This document shows, in pieces, positions 4,709 through 13,100 of a stretch of DNA of 36,995 nt. Under the pieces are notes generated by a model. The model saw nothing but the letters and a program-made list of their open reading frames with translations. It had not been told where the DNA came from and ran no database searches. The translations under genes were made by a program, and so were the position numbers. Positions within the stretch are counted from its first letter, which is position 1, and every line of letters starts with the position of its first letter. The DNA lies in IMG/VR virus record IMGVR_UViG_3300032093_000391, positions 1 through 36,995 of that record, one strand, 5' to 3'. The stretch comes from a virus.

Positions 4709-6864
4709 TGGCCGCCAACGATGTAGAAGCCGCAGGAAAAGTATCGGACAGCGACGACAAGGATCGGCTGTCGGTCATGCGCCGGCGCTACACCATGGCG
4801 CTGTCGGCCTACTCGGACAGCCGCGAGGACGAACTGGACGACCTGCGCTTCATGGCCGGGTCGCCTGACAACCAGTGGCAGTGGCCGGCGGACGTGCTGG
4901 CGACCCGCGGGTCTGTGCAGGGTCAAACGATCAACGCGCGGCCGTGCCTGACGATCAACAAGCTGCCGCAGCATGTGCGCCAGGTGACCAACGAGCAGCG
5001 GCAGAACCGGCCGACCGGCAAGGTGATCCCGGCCGACGACCGCGCCGACGTGCGCGTGGCCGAGATATTTGACGGCATGGTGCGGCACATCGAGTATATC
5101 TCAGACGCCGACGTGGCTTACGACACGGCCTGCGACAACCAGGTCACCTACGGCGAAGGCTACATCCGCATTCTGACGGAGTACGCCCGCGAGGACAGCT
5201 TCGACCAGGACATCAAGATTGGGCGGGTGCGGAACTCGTTCTCCGTCTACATGGACCCGGCCATCCAAGACCCGTGCGGCGCCGACGCCGAATGGTGCTT
5301 CATCACCGAAGACGTGAGCAAGGCCGACTATGAACGCATGTTCCCAGATGCTGCGCCGATTTCTAGCCTCATGTCGCAAGGTGTGGGCGACCAGAGCCTT
5401 TCTCAATGGCTCTCGGAAGACATGGTACGTATCGCCGAATACTTCTACTACGAACACGAAAAAGCAACGCTGAACCTCTACCCCGACAACATTACAGCCT
5501 TTGCCAATTCGCCGCAGGACAAGCAACTGAAGGCGATGTTTGGCAAGCCGCTGCGTAGCCGCGCGGTCGACCGCAAGAAGGTCAAGTGGGTCAAGACCAA
5601 CGGGTTTGAGGTGCTGGAAGAACGCGATTGGGCAGGCAAATACATTCCCGTCGTGCGCGTAATCGGCAACGAGTTTGAGGTTGACGGTCAGCTTTACGTG
5701 TCGGGCCTTGTGCGGAACGCCAAGGACGCCCAGCGCATGTATAACTACTGGGTCAGTCAGGAAGCCGAAATGCTGGCTTTGGCCCCCAAGGCGCCCTTCA
5801 TTGGCTATGGCGGCCAGTTTGAAGGCTACGAGATGAACTGGAAAACGGCCAACACGAACAACTGGCCGTACCTAGAGGTCAATCCCGACGTTACGGACGG
5901 CGCTGGAAGCCCTCTGCCGCTTCCGCAGCGCGCACCGCCGCCGCTGGCCCAGACCGGCCTCATACAAGCTAAATTGGGCGCTGCTGACGACATCAAAGGC
6001 ACCACAGGCCAGTACGACAGCAGCCTCGGGGCGCAGAGCAACGAGCGGTCTGGCCGGGCCATTCTGGCGCGCGAGAAGCAGGGCGACACGGGCACCTACC
6101 ATTACGTCGACAACCTGTCCCGCGCGATCCGGCACGTCACCCGGCAGCTTGTTGACATGATCCCCAAGATTTACGACACCGCCCGCGTGGCGCGTATCGT
6201 GGGCCTAGACGGCGAAGTTGGCATGGTGCGGATCAATCCGACCCAGCCGGAGCCGGTGAAGGAAATCCGCGACGAAAACGGGCTTGTGATCGACAAGATT
6301 TACAACCCGTCGGTCGGCGTTTACGACGTGTGCGTGACCACTGGGCCAGGCTACATGACCAAGCGTCAGGAAGCCTTGGACGCCATGTCGATGCTTCTGC
6401 AATCCAACCCGCAGCTTTGGACGGTCGCCGGTGATCTGTTCATCAAAAACATGGATTGGCCGGGCGCGCAGGAGATGGCGGCGCGGTTCGCTAAGATTAT
6501 TGATCCAAAGGTTATGGAAGGCGAAGACCAATCGCCAGAGATGCAGATGGCCAAGATGCAGATCGAAGCCCTGACCAAGGAACTGAACCAAGTCGTCGGC
6601 ATGTTGCAGCGCGTCGAGCAGTCGATCGAGGCGCAGGAAGTGCAGATCAAGGCCTACGACGCCGAAACCAAGCGCATTTCCGCGGTCCAGGCCGGCATGA
6701 CGCCCGATCAAATCCAAGACATTGTGATGGGCACCATCGCAGCAGCCATGGATACCGGCGATTTGGTTGGCCCCGGCGGCCCAGTTTCACGTGAAATGCC
6801 GGAAATGCAACCGGAAATGGGCGGTATGCCGCCTCAAATGCCGCCAGGAGGCCCAATGCAATGA
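4708..6864 (+). CDS. Portal protein, P22 gp1-like
   Basis: Forms the ring at the capsid vertex through which DNA enters and leaves. At 718 residues it is close to P22 gp1 in length. Family features are an N-terminal region with LDDLRFMAGSPDNQWQWP and RPCLTINKLP, the VTNEQRQNRP segment, a stem and wing region in the middle, a helical region (about 600-650) of the coiled-coil barrel type and a low-complexity Met/Pro/Gly tail. The start shares a base with the preceding stop. Codon use drifts toward more A/T in the second half, continuing into the AT-richer genes that follow. This hints at mosaicism inside or just after this gene. Confidence 0.9.
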   Translation: MAANDVEAAGKVSDSDDKDRLSVMRRRYTMALSAYSDSREDELDDLRFMAGSPDNQWQWPADVLATRGSVQGQTINARPCLTINKLPQHVRQVTNEQRQNRPTGKVIPADDRADVRVAEIFDGMVRHIEYISDADVAYDTACDNQVTYGEGYIRILTEYAREDSFDQDIKIGRVRNSFSVYMDPAIQDPCGADAEWCFITEDVSKADYERMFPDAAPISSLMSQGVGDQSLSQWLSEDMVRIAEYFYYEHEKATLNLYPDNITAFANSPQDKQLKAMFGKPLRSRAVDRKKVKWVKTNGFEVLEERDWAGKYIPVVRVIGNEFEVDGQLYVSGLVRNAKDAQRMYNYWVSQEAEMLALAPKAPFIGYGGQFEGYEMNWKTANTNNWPYLEVNPDVTDGAGSPLPLPQRAPPPLAQTGLIQAKLGAADDIKGTTGQYDSSLGAQSNERSGRAILAREKQGDTGTYHYVDNLSRAIRHVTRQLVDMIPKIYDTARVARIVGLDGEVGMVRINPTQPEPVKEIRDENGLVIDKIYNPSVGVYDVCVTTGPGYMTKRQEALDAMSMLLQSNPQLWTVAGDLFIKNMDWPGAQEMAARFAKIIDPKVMEGEDQSPEMQMAKMQIEALTKELNQVVGMLQRVEQSIEAQEVQIKAYDAETKRISAVQAGMTPDQIQDIVMGTIAAAMDTGDLVGPGGPVSREMPEMQPEMGGMPPQMPPGGPMQ

Positions 6865-7223
6865 GTTGCGCTGAATTTATCGGCTGCATGTTTTTAGCCC
6901 GCGACGTGGCCCATTCGGTCCACCTGAACACCCGCAGTTTTGCCAAACACAGCGCGCTGAACGGCTTTTACGACGGTATCATTGACCTCGCGGACAAATT
7001 TGCAGAGGCTTATCAGGGCCGACACGGGCTAATTGGCCCAATTTCTTTGCATTCGGCGCGCAAAACCTCGAACATTGTCGAATTTCTTGAGGATAGCCTC
7101 AAAGAAATTGAAAACGAGCGTTACAAGGTTTGCGATAAGTCAGATTCTGCTTTGCAGAACATTATTGACGAAATAGTTGGGCTGTACCTGTCAACCCTAT
7201 ATAAGCTGAAGTTTTTGGCATGA
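6861..7223 (+). CDS. DUF5856-like helical protein (120 aa)
   Basis: An ATGA overlap couples it to the portal gene. The protein begins MSCAEFIGCMFLARDVAH and contains HLNTRSFAKHSALNGFYDGI, DLADKFAEAYQGR and a C-terminal helix. The spacing of His, Glu and Asp in predicted helices is like the DUF5856 phage family and resembles Dps or ferritin-type four-helix proteins. I base this on motif memory. If correct, it may bind metal or act as a small virion-associated helical bundle; nothing here proves either. It opens the accessory cassette placed between portal and scaffold. Confidence 0.75.
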   Translation: MSCAEFIGCMFLARDVAHSVHLNTRSFAKHSALNGFYDGIIDLADKFAEAYQGRHGLIGPISLHSARKTSNIVEFLEDSLKEIENERYKVCDKSDSALQNIIDEIVGLYLSTLYKLKFLA

Positions 7224-7405
7224 TCATCAATTTTGAAATCACCAAAGACGGCTTTACACACCGCGACGCGTTGGTGTTACCGGACAATCACAACCTGACC
7301 GAAGCTGAAATCGAAGCTATGAAACAGGCGCGATTTGACGCTTGGTATGCTCTTATGACGTTGCCACCGGGCGCTCTTGAAATGGAGAAAATGACCGATG
7401 GCTGA
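7220..7405 (+). CDS. Small phage protein of unknown function (61 aa)
   Basis: Begins MIINFEITKDGFTHRDAL, followed by an acidic helix (LTEAEIEAMKQARFDAW) and a short Pro-containing tail. The start overlaps the previous stop by 4 bases, and the end overlaps the following fibre-like gene by 8. I have seen similar small proteins next to structural genes in environmental phages, where they may serve as chaperones or adaptors for the neighbouring fibre protein, but I cannot assign a function. Confidence 0.75.
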   Translation: MIINFEITKDGFTHRDALVLPDNHNLTEAEIEAMKQARFDAWYALMTLPPGALEMEKMTDG

Positions 7406-8717
7406 TCGTTATTGGGTTGGCGGCACAGGCACTTGGAACACAACGTCTACAACGGTGTGGTCGGCGTCATCTGGCGGCCCGTCGGGCGCGTCAGTGCCTA
7501 CCGCTGCGGATAATGTGATCTTTGACCAAGCGGCAACCTACACGGTCACGATGTCAGGCGCGCTAGCCTGCCTTAACTTTACTGTTACGGCAGGCACAGT
7601 AACATTTGCGTCCACAGGTTCCGTAACTGTTTCTGGCGATTTTACGCTGCGTACGGGTACAATTTGGACCAACTCCGGCACGTTGACGTTTAACTCTACC
7701 ACGACGCAAAATATCACAACCGCCGGCACGTCTATGGGCGCAGCAATTATATTTAACGGTATTGGCGGCGCATGGACGTTGGTGGATGCGTTGACTATGC
7801 CAACGCGCATCTTGACGTTGACCAACGGCACGTTGAACATGAACAATAAAAACGTGACCTGTTCGGCGCTGTCTTGCAACAACAGCAACACCCGCGCAAT
7901 CAATTTTGGCACTGGCCAATTTTATTGCGGCGCAAACGGCGCAACAACAGTAAATTTATCCACTGGCACTAATTTAACATTAACCGGTTCTCGTTTGATC
8001 GAAGCCACCTATTCAGGTGCTACAGGCACACGCACATTAAACGGCCCTACATCCGCAAGCGCCACTGCTGACAACATCCCAAACTTTAAAGTTAGCGCGG
8101 GAACAGATACGCTTACTTTAGTGAATAATATGCAAAATCTTGATTTTACAGGGTTTGCAGGTACATTAAACGTCGGTACTCGCGCTATTGCCGGAAACCT
8201 AACACTTTCTTCAGGTATGACCTTGGCCGCGGGCACAAACACTACAACTTTCTATGGGTCATCCGGCACCGACACCATTACGACAAATGGAAAAACGCTT
8301 GATTTTCCAATTACGTTTAATGGATACGGCGTCACATGGCAGTTGCAGGATGCTTTAACTGTTGGTTCTACGCGCACGCTTACATTAAGCGGCGGTACGC
8401 TTTCGCTTAAAGCAAGCACAACCAATAGCGCAGGAACTTTTGCGTTTTCTGGGTCCGCCGCGAGTCCAATCGTGCTAAACAGCACAACACCTGGCACAAG
8501 AGCGACTATTTCGCAGACCACAGGAACTGTTACGCCTACCTACGCGTACATTACGGATAGCGCGGCAACTGGCGGGGCCACATGGACGGGGCTTGCTGCA
8601 AATAATGTTACAGACGGCGGCAATAACACCGGGTGGACTTTTGACATTCCGTACGCTGGAATTGCTGTGCTATACGGCGATACACTTCGGTCCTTTACCG
8701 AACGCAGGAGATTCTAA
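7398..8717 (+). CDS. Beta-solenoid-like fibre or adhesin-type virion protein
   Basis: 439 residues that open with MADRYWVGGTGTWNTTSTTVW, a beginning common in phage surface proteins. Dozens of short strands rich in Thr, Ser, Gly and Asn follow (for example LTLTNGTLNMNNKNV and NLTLSSGMTLAAGT). They repeat roughly every 20-30 residues, as expected for a beta-solenoid. No enzyme motif is visible. The C-terminus ends with a small hydrophobic and Arg-rich segment (LRSFTERRRF). Ribosome signal GGAG lies in the end of the preceding gene. The gene is AT-richer than terminase and coat genes, a sign of a horizontally exchanged host-contact module. A capsid fibre or tail fibre are both possible. Confidence 0.7.
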   Translation: MADRYWVGGTGTWNTTSTTVWSASSGGPSGASVPTAADNVIFDQAATYTVTMSGALACLNFTVTAGTVTFASTGSVTVSGDFTLRTGTIWTNSGTLTFNSTTTQNITTAGTSMGAAIIFNGIGGAWTLVDALTMPTRILTLTNGTLNMNNKNVTCSALSCNNSNTRAINFGTGQFYCGANGATTVNLSTGTNLTLTGSRLIEATYSGATGTRTLNGPTSASATADNIPNFKVSAGTDTLTLVNNMQNLDFTGFAGTLNVGTRAIAGNLTLSSGMTLAAGTNTTTFYGSSGTDTITTNGKTLDFPITFNGYGVTWQLQDALTVGSTRTLTLSGGTLSLKASTTNSAGTFAFSGSAASPIVLNSTTPGTRATISQTTGTVTPTYAYITDSAATGGATWTGLAANNVTDGGNNTGWTFDIPYAGIAVLYGDTLRSFTERRRF

Positions 8718-9023
8718 ATGGCTATGAACCTTAAAGCCGTAACTGTTTGTTATGGCTACCAGCAAATCACCTCCTTATCGTCCGCTTCCACGCTGACGGT
8801 TCCTTCACGTACGCCCTTTGGCAGTAATAACCAACCGGTATTTGCGCTCATTATTGCTGAAGGTCAGGCCGTTCGGTGGCGCGACGATGACACGGCGCCT
8901 ACTGCAACTGTGGGGATGCCCTTAGCTGTTGGGGTGCCTTTGCAATACGACGGCGACCTCACAAAAATTAAGTTTATTGAGCAGGCCGTTGGCGCTAAAC
9001 TAAACATTAGTTACTATTCGTAA
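8718..9023 (+). CDS. Small beta-rich virion protein (101 aa)
   Basis: It begins immediately after the previous stop, with AGGAG as ribosome site. The sequence MAMNLKAVTVCYGYQQITSL, then QAVRWRDDDTAPTATVGMPL and KFIEQAVGAKLNISYY at the end matches a pattern I know from small uncharacterised structural proteins of podoviruses and siphoviruses. The compact all-beta composition would fit a decoration or fibre-base domain. It lies between two fibre-like proteins, so it may act as an adaptor in the same assembly. Confidence 0.7.
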   Translation: MAMNLKAVTVCYGYQQITSLSSASTLTVPSRTPFGSNNQPVFALIIAEGQAVRWRDDDTAPTATVGMPLAVGVPLQYDGDLTKIKFIEQAVGAKLNISYYS

Positions 9024-9048
9024 CCGCTGCTTTAGCAAAGGTTAGAGT

Positions 9049-10341
9049 ATGGCCGACGTTAAAATATCCGCTCTCCCAGGCGCTTCTACGCCACTTACCG
9101 GCGCAGAAATCGTGCCTATTGTGCAGAGCGGCACTACAGACCAAGTGTCTGTGGCTAATTTAACGGCTGGCCGTTCGGTCGCTGCCAGCACGCTTAATGT
9201 GGACGCCAACACGGCCAACGCTGCGGTTCGCGTCACGCAGACCGGCGCGGGCAACGCTTTGTTGGTTGAAGATAGCACGAACCCCGACGCTACGCCGTTT
9301 GTGGTAAACGCCAGCGGGCAAGTTTTGATCGGCCGCACGACGGCGCCCTTTGGTACAACGCAACTTGGTATTGAACAAACCAGCAATAACACAAGCGCCG
9401 CGTTTCAAGATTTTCTTAAAAATCGCGCCGGAAGCACTATAGCCACCGGAGATGGTGTTGGCCAACTTCGTTTTTGGGGGTACGATGGAACTTCTAACGA
9501 ACAAGTCGCCGCTATTTCTGCTATTGCTGAAGGCACAATTAACACCGGCGATGTTCCAGGCCGCATAAGTTTTTCTACGCGGCAACAAAGTACAGCGTCT
9601 GTTAGCGAACGGATGCGTATTAACAATACCGGCGACGTAGGGATTGGTAATTTTACCCTTACCGGGTACAATTTACGTTTACAAAAATCGCTTACGGGGG
9701 CTGTTACGTCGCGCGCTATGCTAAATAGCCCGACAATTCAGTCAGACGTAACAACGTCTGCTTTAGTGTACGAAGCCCAACCCGCAACAACATCCGTCGC
9801 GTTTACGCTAACAACCTTGACGTATTTTCAAGCTACTCAAGGATCGTTTGGCGCCGGGTCTGCCGTAACAAACCAGTTTGGTTTTAACGCCGGAACAAAC
9901 CTAATAGGCGCTACAACTAACTATGGTTTTTACGCCGATAACACTGCTGCGGTAACCGCTGGCAAAACCTCGTATGGTTTTTATTCCAACGTAAACACCG
10001 CAACTGGCGGCGGCACTACTTGGGGTTTTTACGGCGCTGGAACCGCGCCAAACTTCTTCGCCGGCGACATGCGGTTTGACAAAACCGTTACTGCTGCGGG
10101 AACAACCGGCGCGCAAACCATCAACAAAAACGCCGGCACTGTCAATTTCGCTGCTGCCGCGACATCGTTGGTGGTCACTAACAGTCGCGTGACCGCTAAC
10201 TCAATTATTATTGCTACGGTAGCCACCGTAGACACAACCATGAAATCCGTTGTTGCTGTTGCTGGCGCGGGGTCTTTTACATTGACCTCCAACGCCGCCG
10301 CAACTGCGGAAACCCGCGTAAACTGGCTAGTTATTAACTAG
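9049..10341 (+). CDS. Fibre-like virion protein (430 aa)
   Basis: The N-terminus (MADVKISALPGASTPLTGAE then IVPIVQSGTTDQVSVANL) is a common opening of phage tail or capsid fibre proteins. It is followed by a motif seen upstream of fibre chaperone regions (ERMRINNTGDVGIG). The middle contains several NYGFYADN / SYGFYSN / TWGFYGAG repeats at about 290-345, likely loops in a beta-prism or helix. The C-terminal region is again Val/Thr-rich. No S74 peptidase or lyase signature is present. It may form a second surface appendage besides the tailspike at 16438-18489. The base composition is AT-richer than its flanks. Confidence 0.7.
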   Translation: MADVKISALPGASTPLTGAEIVPIVQSGTTDQVSVANLTAGRSVAASTLNVDANTANAAVRVTQTGAGNALLVEDSTNPDATPFVVNASGQVLIGRTTAPFGTTQLGIEQTSNNTSAAFQDFLKNRAGSTIATGDGVGQLRFWGYDGTSNEQVAAISAIAEGTINTGDVPGRISFSTRQQSTASVSERMRINNTGDVGIGNFTLTGYNLRLQKSLTGAVTSRAMLNSPTIQSDVTTSALVYEAQPATTSVAFTLTTLTYFQATQGSFGAGSAVTNQFGFNAGTNLIGATTNYGFYADNTAAVTAGKTSYGFYSNVNTATGGGTTWGFYGAGTAPNFFAGDMRFDKTVTAAGTTGAQTINKNAGTVNFAAAATSLVVTNSRVTANSIIIATVATVDTTMKSVVAVAGAGSFTLTSNAAATAETRVNWLVIN

Positions 10342-10350
10342 TTGGTAAAC

Positions 10351-10377
10351 ACCCGTACTGGTGCGGTCCACCAGGGT
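10351..10377 (+). promoter_or_regulatory. Leader hairpin before scaffold gene
   Basis: In the 51-base gap before the scaffold gene, CTGGTG (10358-10363) and CACCAG (10369-10374) form a perfect 6-pair stem with a CGGTC loop. ACC/GGT (10351-10353 with 10375-10377) could extend it across a 4-base bulge. The ribosome site AAGGAA follows 6 bases later. There is no T-run, so a terminator is unlikely. A translation-control or RNA-processing element for the highly expressed scaffold and coat genes is the likelier role. Confidence 0.5.
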
Positions 10378-10392
10378 TCGTAAGGAACACCA

Positions 10393-11175
10393 ATGTCTGA
10401 AGCAGTACAAGACTTAGCGGAAGTACCCGCGCCGGAACAGGCCGCTACGGCGGCGCCTGTAACCGATGCCTCATTGCCGGAAGACCAAACGACAGAAGCG
10501 CCTAAGACCTTCACCCAAGAAGAATTGGACGCGATTGTCGGCAAACGCCTTGCCCGTGAACAACGGAAATGGGAGCGTGAGCAAGCCCAAAGGCAGGCTG
10601 AACTGGAAGCACGACGGGCAACCCCCGTCAACCCTCCGGCGCCTGACGATTTCACCAACGCTGCTGAATACGCGGAGGCTTTGGCCGAGCGGAAAGCACA
10701 GGAGTTGGTTCGTCAGCGTGAAGCCGCCCAGCAGCAGGCTAAATTGCTGGAAACATACCACGAGAAAGAGGAAACCGCCCGCGGCAAATACGACGACTTT
10801 GAACAGGTCGCGTACAACCCGAGCCTTCCTGTGACCGATGTTATGGCCCAGACAATTCAGGCTTCTGACGTTGGCCCCGACATCATTTATTGGTTAGGGT
10901 CCAATCCGAAAGAGTCTGCGCGTATCGCCAACCTTCCGCCAATTTTGCAGGCCAAGGAAATCGGCAAAATCGAAGCCAAGATGGCTTCTGATCCGCCGCT
11001 GAAAAAAACCTCAACCGCGCCCGCCCCTATTGCTCCGGTGACCGCGCGTTCAGCTTCCTCCCCTGCCTATGACACGACAGACCCTAGGTCTGTTAAATCC
11101 ATGTCAACGTCAGAATGGATTGAAGCGGAGCGTATGCGCCAGATCAAGAAGTGGGAGGCTTCCCGCAACCGCTAA
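10393..11175 (+). CDS. Scaffolding protein
   Basis: An internal assembly factor that shapes the prohead and then leaves. The 260-residue protein has an acidic, Pro/Ala/Glu-rich N-terminus and then FTQEELDAIVGKRLAREQRKW, a signature I associate with phage scaffold proteins. A long charged coiled coil (about 50-130) and a basic C-terminal end (ERMRQIKKWEASRNR) suited to bind coat protein follow. It lies immediately before the coat gene, as in P22-like phages. The ribosome site AAGGAA is 7 bases before the ATG. Function is inferred from order and composition, since scaffold sequences are poorly conserved. Confidence 0.85.
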   Translation: MSEAVQDLAEVPAPEQAATAAPVTDASLPEDQTTEAPKTFTQEELDAIVGKRLAREQRKWEREQAQRQAELEARRATPVNPPAPDDFTNAAEYAEALAERKAQELVRQREAAQQQAKLLETYHEKEETARGKYDDFEQVAYNPSLPVTDVMAQTIQASDVGPDIIYWLGSNPKESARIANLPPILQAKEIGKIEAKMASDPPLKKTSTAPAPIAPVTARSASSPAYDTTDPRSVKSMSTSEWIEAERMRQIKKWEASRNR

Positions 11176-11193
11176 GTATAAGGATCAGCCACC

Positions 11194-12399
11194 GTGGCTA
11201 ATTCACTTCTTACCATCGACATGATTACTCGGAAGGCTCTCGAAATCCTCGAGAACAACCTTGTGATCACCCGCACCGTGAACCGCCAGTACGACGACAG
11301 CTTTGCCGTCGAAGGCGCGAAGATCGGCTCCACCCTCCGCATCCGTCTGCCAGACCGCGCTCTGGTGACCGACGGCGCCGCGCTGCAAGTGCAGGACGAC
11401 AACGAACAGTTCACCACGCTGACGGTTTCCAGCCAGAAGCACATCGGTGTGAACTTCACGTCTGCTGAACTGACCATGCAGTTGGATGACTTCGCCGAGC
11501 GCGTTCTCAAGCCGCGTATTTCGCAGCTTGCGTCCAGCATCGACGCTGACGTGGCCAACTCCTACAAGTCGATCTTCCAGTCTGTCGGCACCCCCGGCAC
11601 GACCCCGGCGACCTCTCTGGTGCTGCTCCAGGCCCAGCAGAAGTTGAACGAGTCTGCTGCCGTCATGTCCCCGCGCTACGCGACGGTCAACCCGGCCGCC
11701 AACGCTGGGCTGGTTGAAGGCTTGAAGGGCCTCTTCAACCCGGTCAACACAATCTCCCGCCAGTTTAAGAACGGCCTGATGGGTGAAGGTGTGCTGGGTC
11801 TTGAAGAGATCAACATGTCTCAGTCCATCAAGCAGCACACGACCGGCAGCCGCACCGGCGCGCACACGGTGACCACCACTGTGTCCACGCAGGGCCAGGC
11901 GACGATCAACATCACCGGCACCGGCACTCAGACGATTGCCGCCGGCGACGTGTTCACCATCGCCAACGTGTACGCGGTTAACCCGCAGACCCGTGAGTCC
12001 ACCGGCTCCTTGCAGCAGTTCGTGGTGACGGAAGCCGCTACCGCGGCCGGCGGCGCTTACACTGCTGTCAAGATTGCGCCCGCTATCTACACCTCCAGCA
12101 ACGCGCTGGCGACTGTGGACAGCTTCCCGCAAGCGACCGCTGCGGTCACGTTCCTCGGCTCTGCTTCCACGCAGTACCCGCAGAACCTCGTGTACCACAA
12201 GGACGCGATTTCCTTTGCCACCGCCGACCTTCTGCTGCCGCAGGGCGTCGACATGGCTTCCCGTCAGGTCCACAACGGCATCTCCATGCGTGTTGTGCGC
12301 CAGTACGACATCAACAACGACCGCCTGCCGTGCCGTATTGACGTGCTGTACGGTTTCAGCGCCATCCGCCCACCAATGGCCGTGCGGCTCTGGGGCTAA
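11194..12399 (+). CDS. Major capsid protein, P22 coat-like
   Basis: Forms the icosahedral shell. The 401-residue protein begins at a GTG codon (11194) preceded by AAGGA and starts (M)ANSLLTIDMITRKALEILEN, typical of P22 gp5-family coats. The HK97-fold core is interrupted by an inserted beta-rich domain (about 225-290, with TGTQTIAAGDVFTIANVYAVN), as in the P22 coat I-domain. The C-terminus has the family pattern MRVVRQYDINNDRLPCRIDVLYG. The codon choice is strongly GC-biased and uniform, as expected for a highly expressed gene. It is preceded by the scaffold and followed by a small structural gene and a terminator hairpin. Confidence 0.92.
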   Translation: MANSLLTIDMITRKALEILENNLVITRTVNRQYDDSFAVEGAKIGSTLRIRLPDRALVTDGAALQVQDDNEQFTTLTVSSQKHIGVNFTSAELTMQLDDFAERVLKPRISQLASSIDADVANSYKSIFQSVGTPGTTPATSLVLLQAQQKLNESAAVMSPRYATVNPAANAGLVEGLKGLFNPVNTISRQFKNGLMGEGVLGLEEINMSQSIKQHTTGSRTGAHTVTTTVSTQGQATINITGTGTQTIAAGDVFTIANVYAVNPQTRESTGSLQQFVVTEAATAAGGAYTAVKIAPAIYTSSNALATVDSFPQATAAVTFLGSASTQYPQNLVYHKDAISFATADLLLPQGVDMASRQVHNGISMRVVRQYDINNDRLPCRIDVLYGFSAIRPPMAVRLWG

Positions 12400-12424
12400 C
12401 AGGTAGAGATAGGAGAACACGATC

Positions 12425-12841
12425 ATGGCACTTCCTTCTGTCGGTGGCGGCTATCAGATTGGTGATGGCAACCTCAACGAAGCCGAAATTGTTTCTGTCC
12501 CCGCGCCGGCAACGGCCGCGGACAGCGCAACGCTAACGGCCGCGCAGCTTACCAACGGCATCATCATCGGTACGCCGACGACGACCGCCGCTTATACGCT
12601 GCCGCTGGCGTCCGATCTGGACGCCTACCTGAACAACTCCAAAGTAGGGTCTGCGTTTGACTTCCGCGTCATCAACACGACGACTGCGGGCGTCATCACG
12701 ATGACCACCAACACTGGCTGGACAATCGGCTCCAGCGGTTCGCAGGGTCTTATGACCATTGCGGCTACCGCCGGCACCGTGCGGGCCTTCCGCGCACGTC
12801 GTCTGGGGGATAACTCCTGGGCGCTGTACGCGATTTCGTAA
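12425..12841 (+). CDS. Putative capsid-associated protein (138 aa)
   Basis: It follows the coat gene with a TAGGAG ribosome site. The N-terminus is MALPSVGGGYQIGDGNLNEA, followed by SATLTAAQLTNGIIIGTPT and a series of short strands ending in GDNSWALYAIS. I have seen this pattern as a stand-alone protein behind coat genes in several phages. Decoration of the capsid is a reasonable inference. It could equally be a head-fibre base. A strong hairpin (12848-12871) directly after its stop suggests that scaffold, coat and this protein form a high-expression unit. Confidence 0.7.
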   Translation: MALPSVGGGYQIGDGNLNEAEIVSVPAPATAADSATLTAAQLTNGIIIGTPTTTAAYTLPLASDLDAYLNNSKVGSAFDFRVINTTTAGVITMTTNTGWTIGSSGSQGLMTIAATAGTVRAFRARRLGDNSWALYAIS

Positions 12842-12847
12842 CCGACC

Positions 12848-12871
12848 CGGCCCCTGCTTCGGCAGGGGCCG
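12848..12871 (+). terminator. Hairpin terminator after coat cluster
   Basis: CGGCCCCTGC (12848-12857), a TTCG tetraloop and GCAGGGGCCG (12862-12871) form a perfect 10-pair GC-rich stem, 6 bases after the stop of the preceding gene. The downstream T-content is weak (ACCCTTAG). It is therefore probably a partial terminator or a 3'-end stabiliser that lowers expression of the tail genes relative to the coat. Confidence 0.75.
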
Positions 12872-12887
12872 ACCCTTAGAGGTTTGT

Positions 12888-13100
12888 ATGGCCGTAATCT
12901 ATCTACAGCACCCCCAGCACGGCACTAAGGTGGCCACTATGGACGCCGAAGCAATTTATGATGAAGAGTGCGGATGGATGCGCTATAATCCCGCCGCGCC
13001 GGCACCTGCGCCGGACGATGAACCTGTCAATGGGCTGGCCGTCCGACGGCGCCGCCCCCGCGTAACCAAAGAGGACGACAGCGATGGCAACGGCGGGTGA
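12888..13100 (+). CDS. Small phage protein between coat and gp4-like gene (70 aa)
   Basis: Start chosen at ATG 12888 (MAVIYLQHPQHGTKVATMDA) with AGAGG before it. A longer frame from 12759 would cross the terminator and overlap the previous gene. The protein has an acidic and Tyr/Trp-containing core (EAIYDEECGWMRYNP), a Pro/Ala linker and a basic patch (VRRRRPRVTK). The opening is one I recall from short hypothetical proteins placed right after coat genes. The function is unknown. It overlaps the next gene by 17 bases. Confidence 0.8.
   Translation: MAVIYLQHPQHGTKVATMDAEAIYDEECGWMRYNPAAPAPAPDDEPVNGLAVRRRRPRVTKEDDSDGNGG

Noticed and set aside
11203-12426. 407-codon frame antisense to the coat gene
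   Set aside because: Shadow of the P22-type coat gene. Its composition (His/Val/Arg/Gly-rich) is typical of reverse-frame translation.
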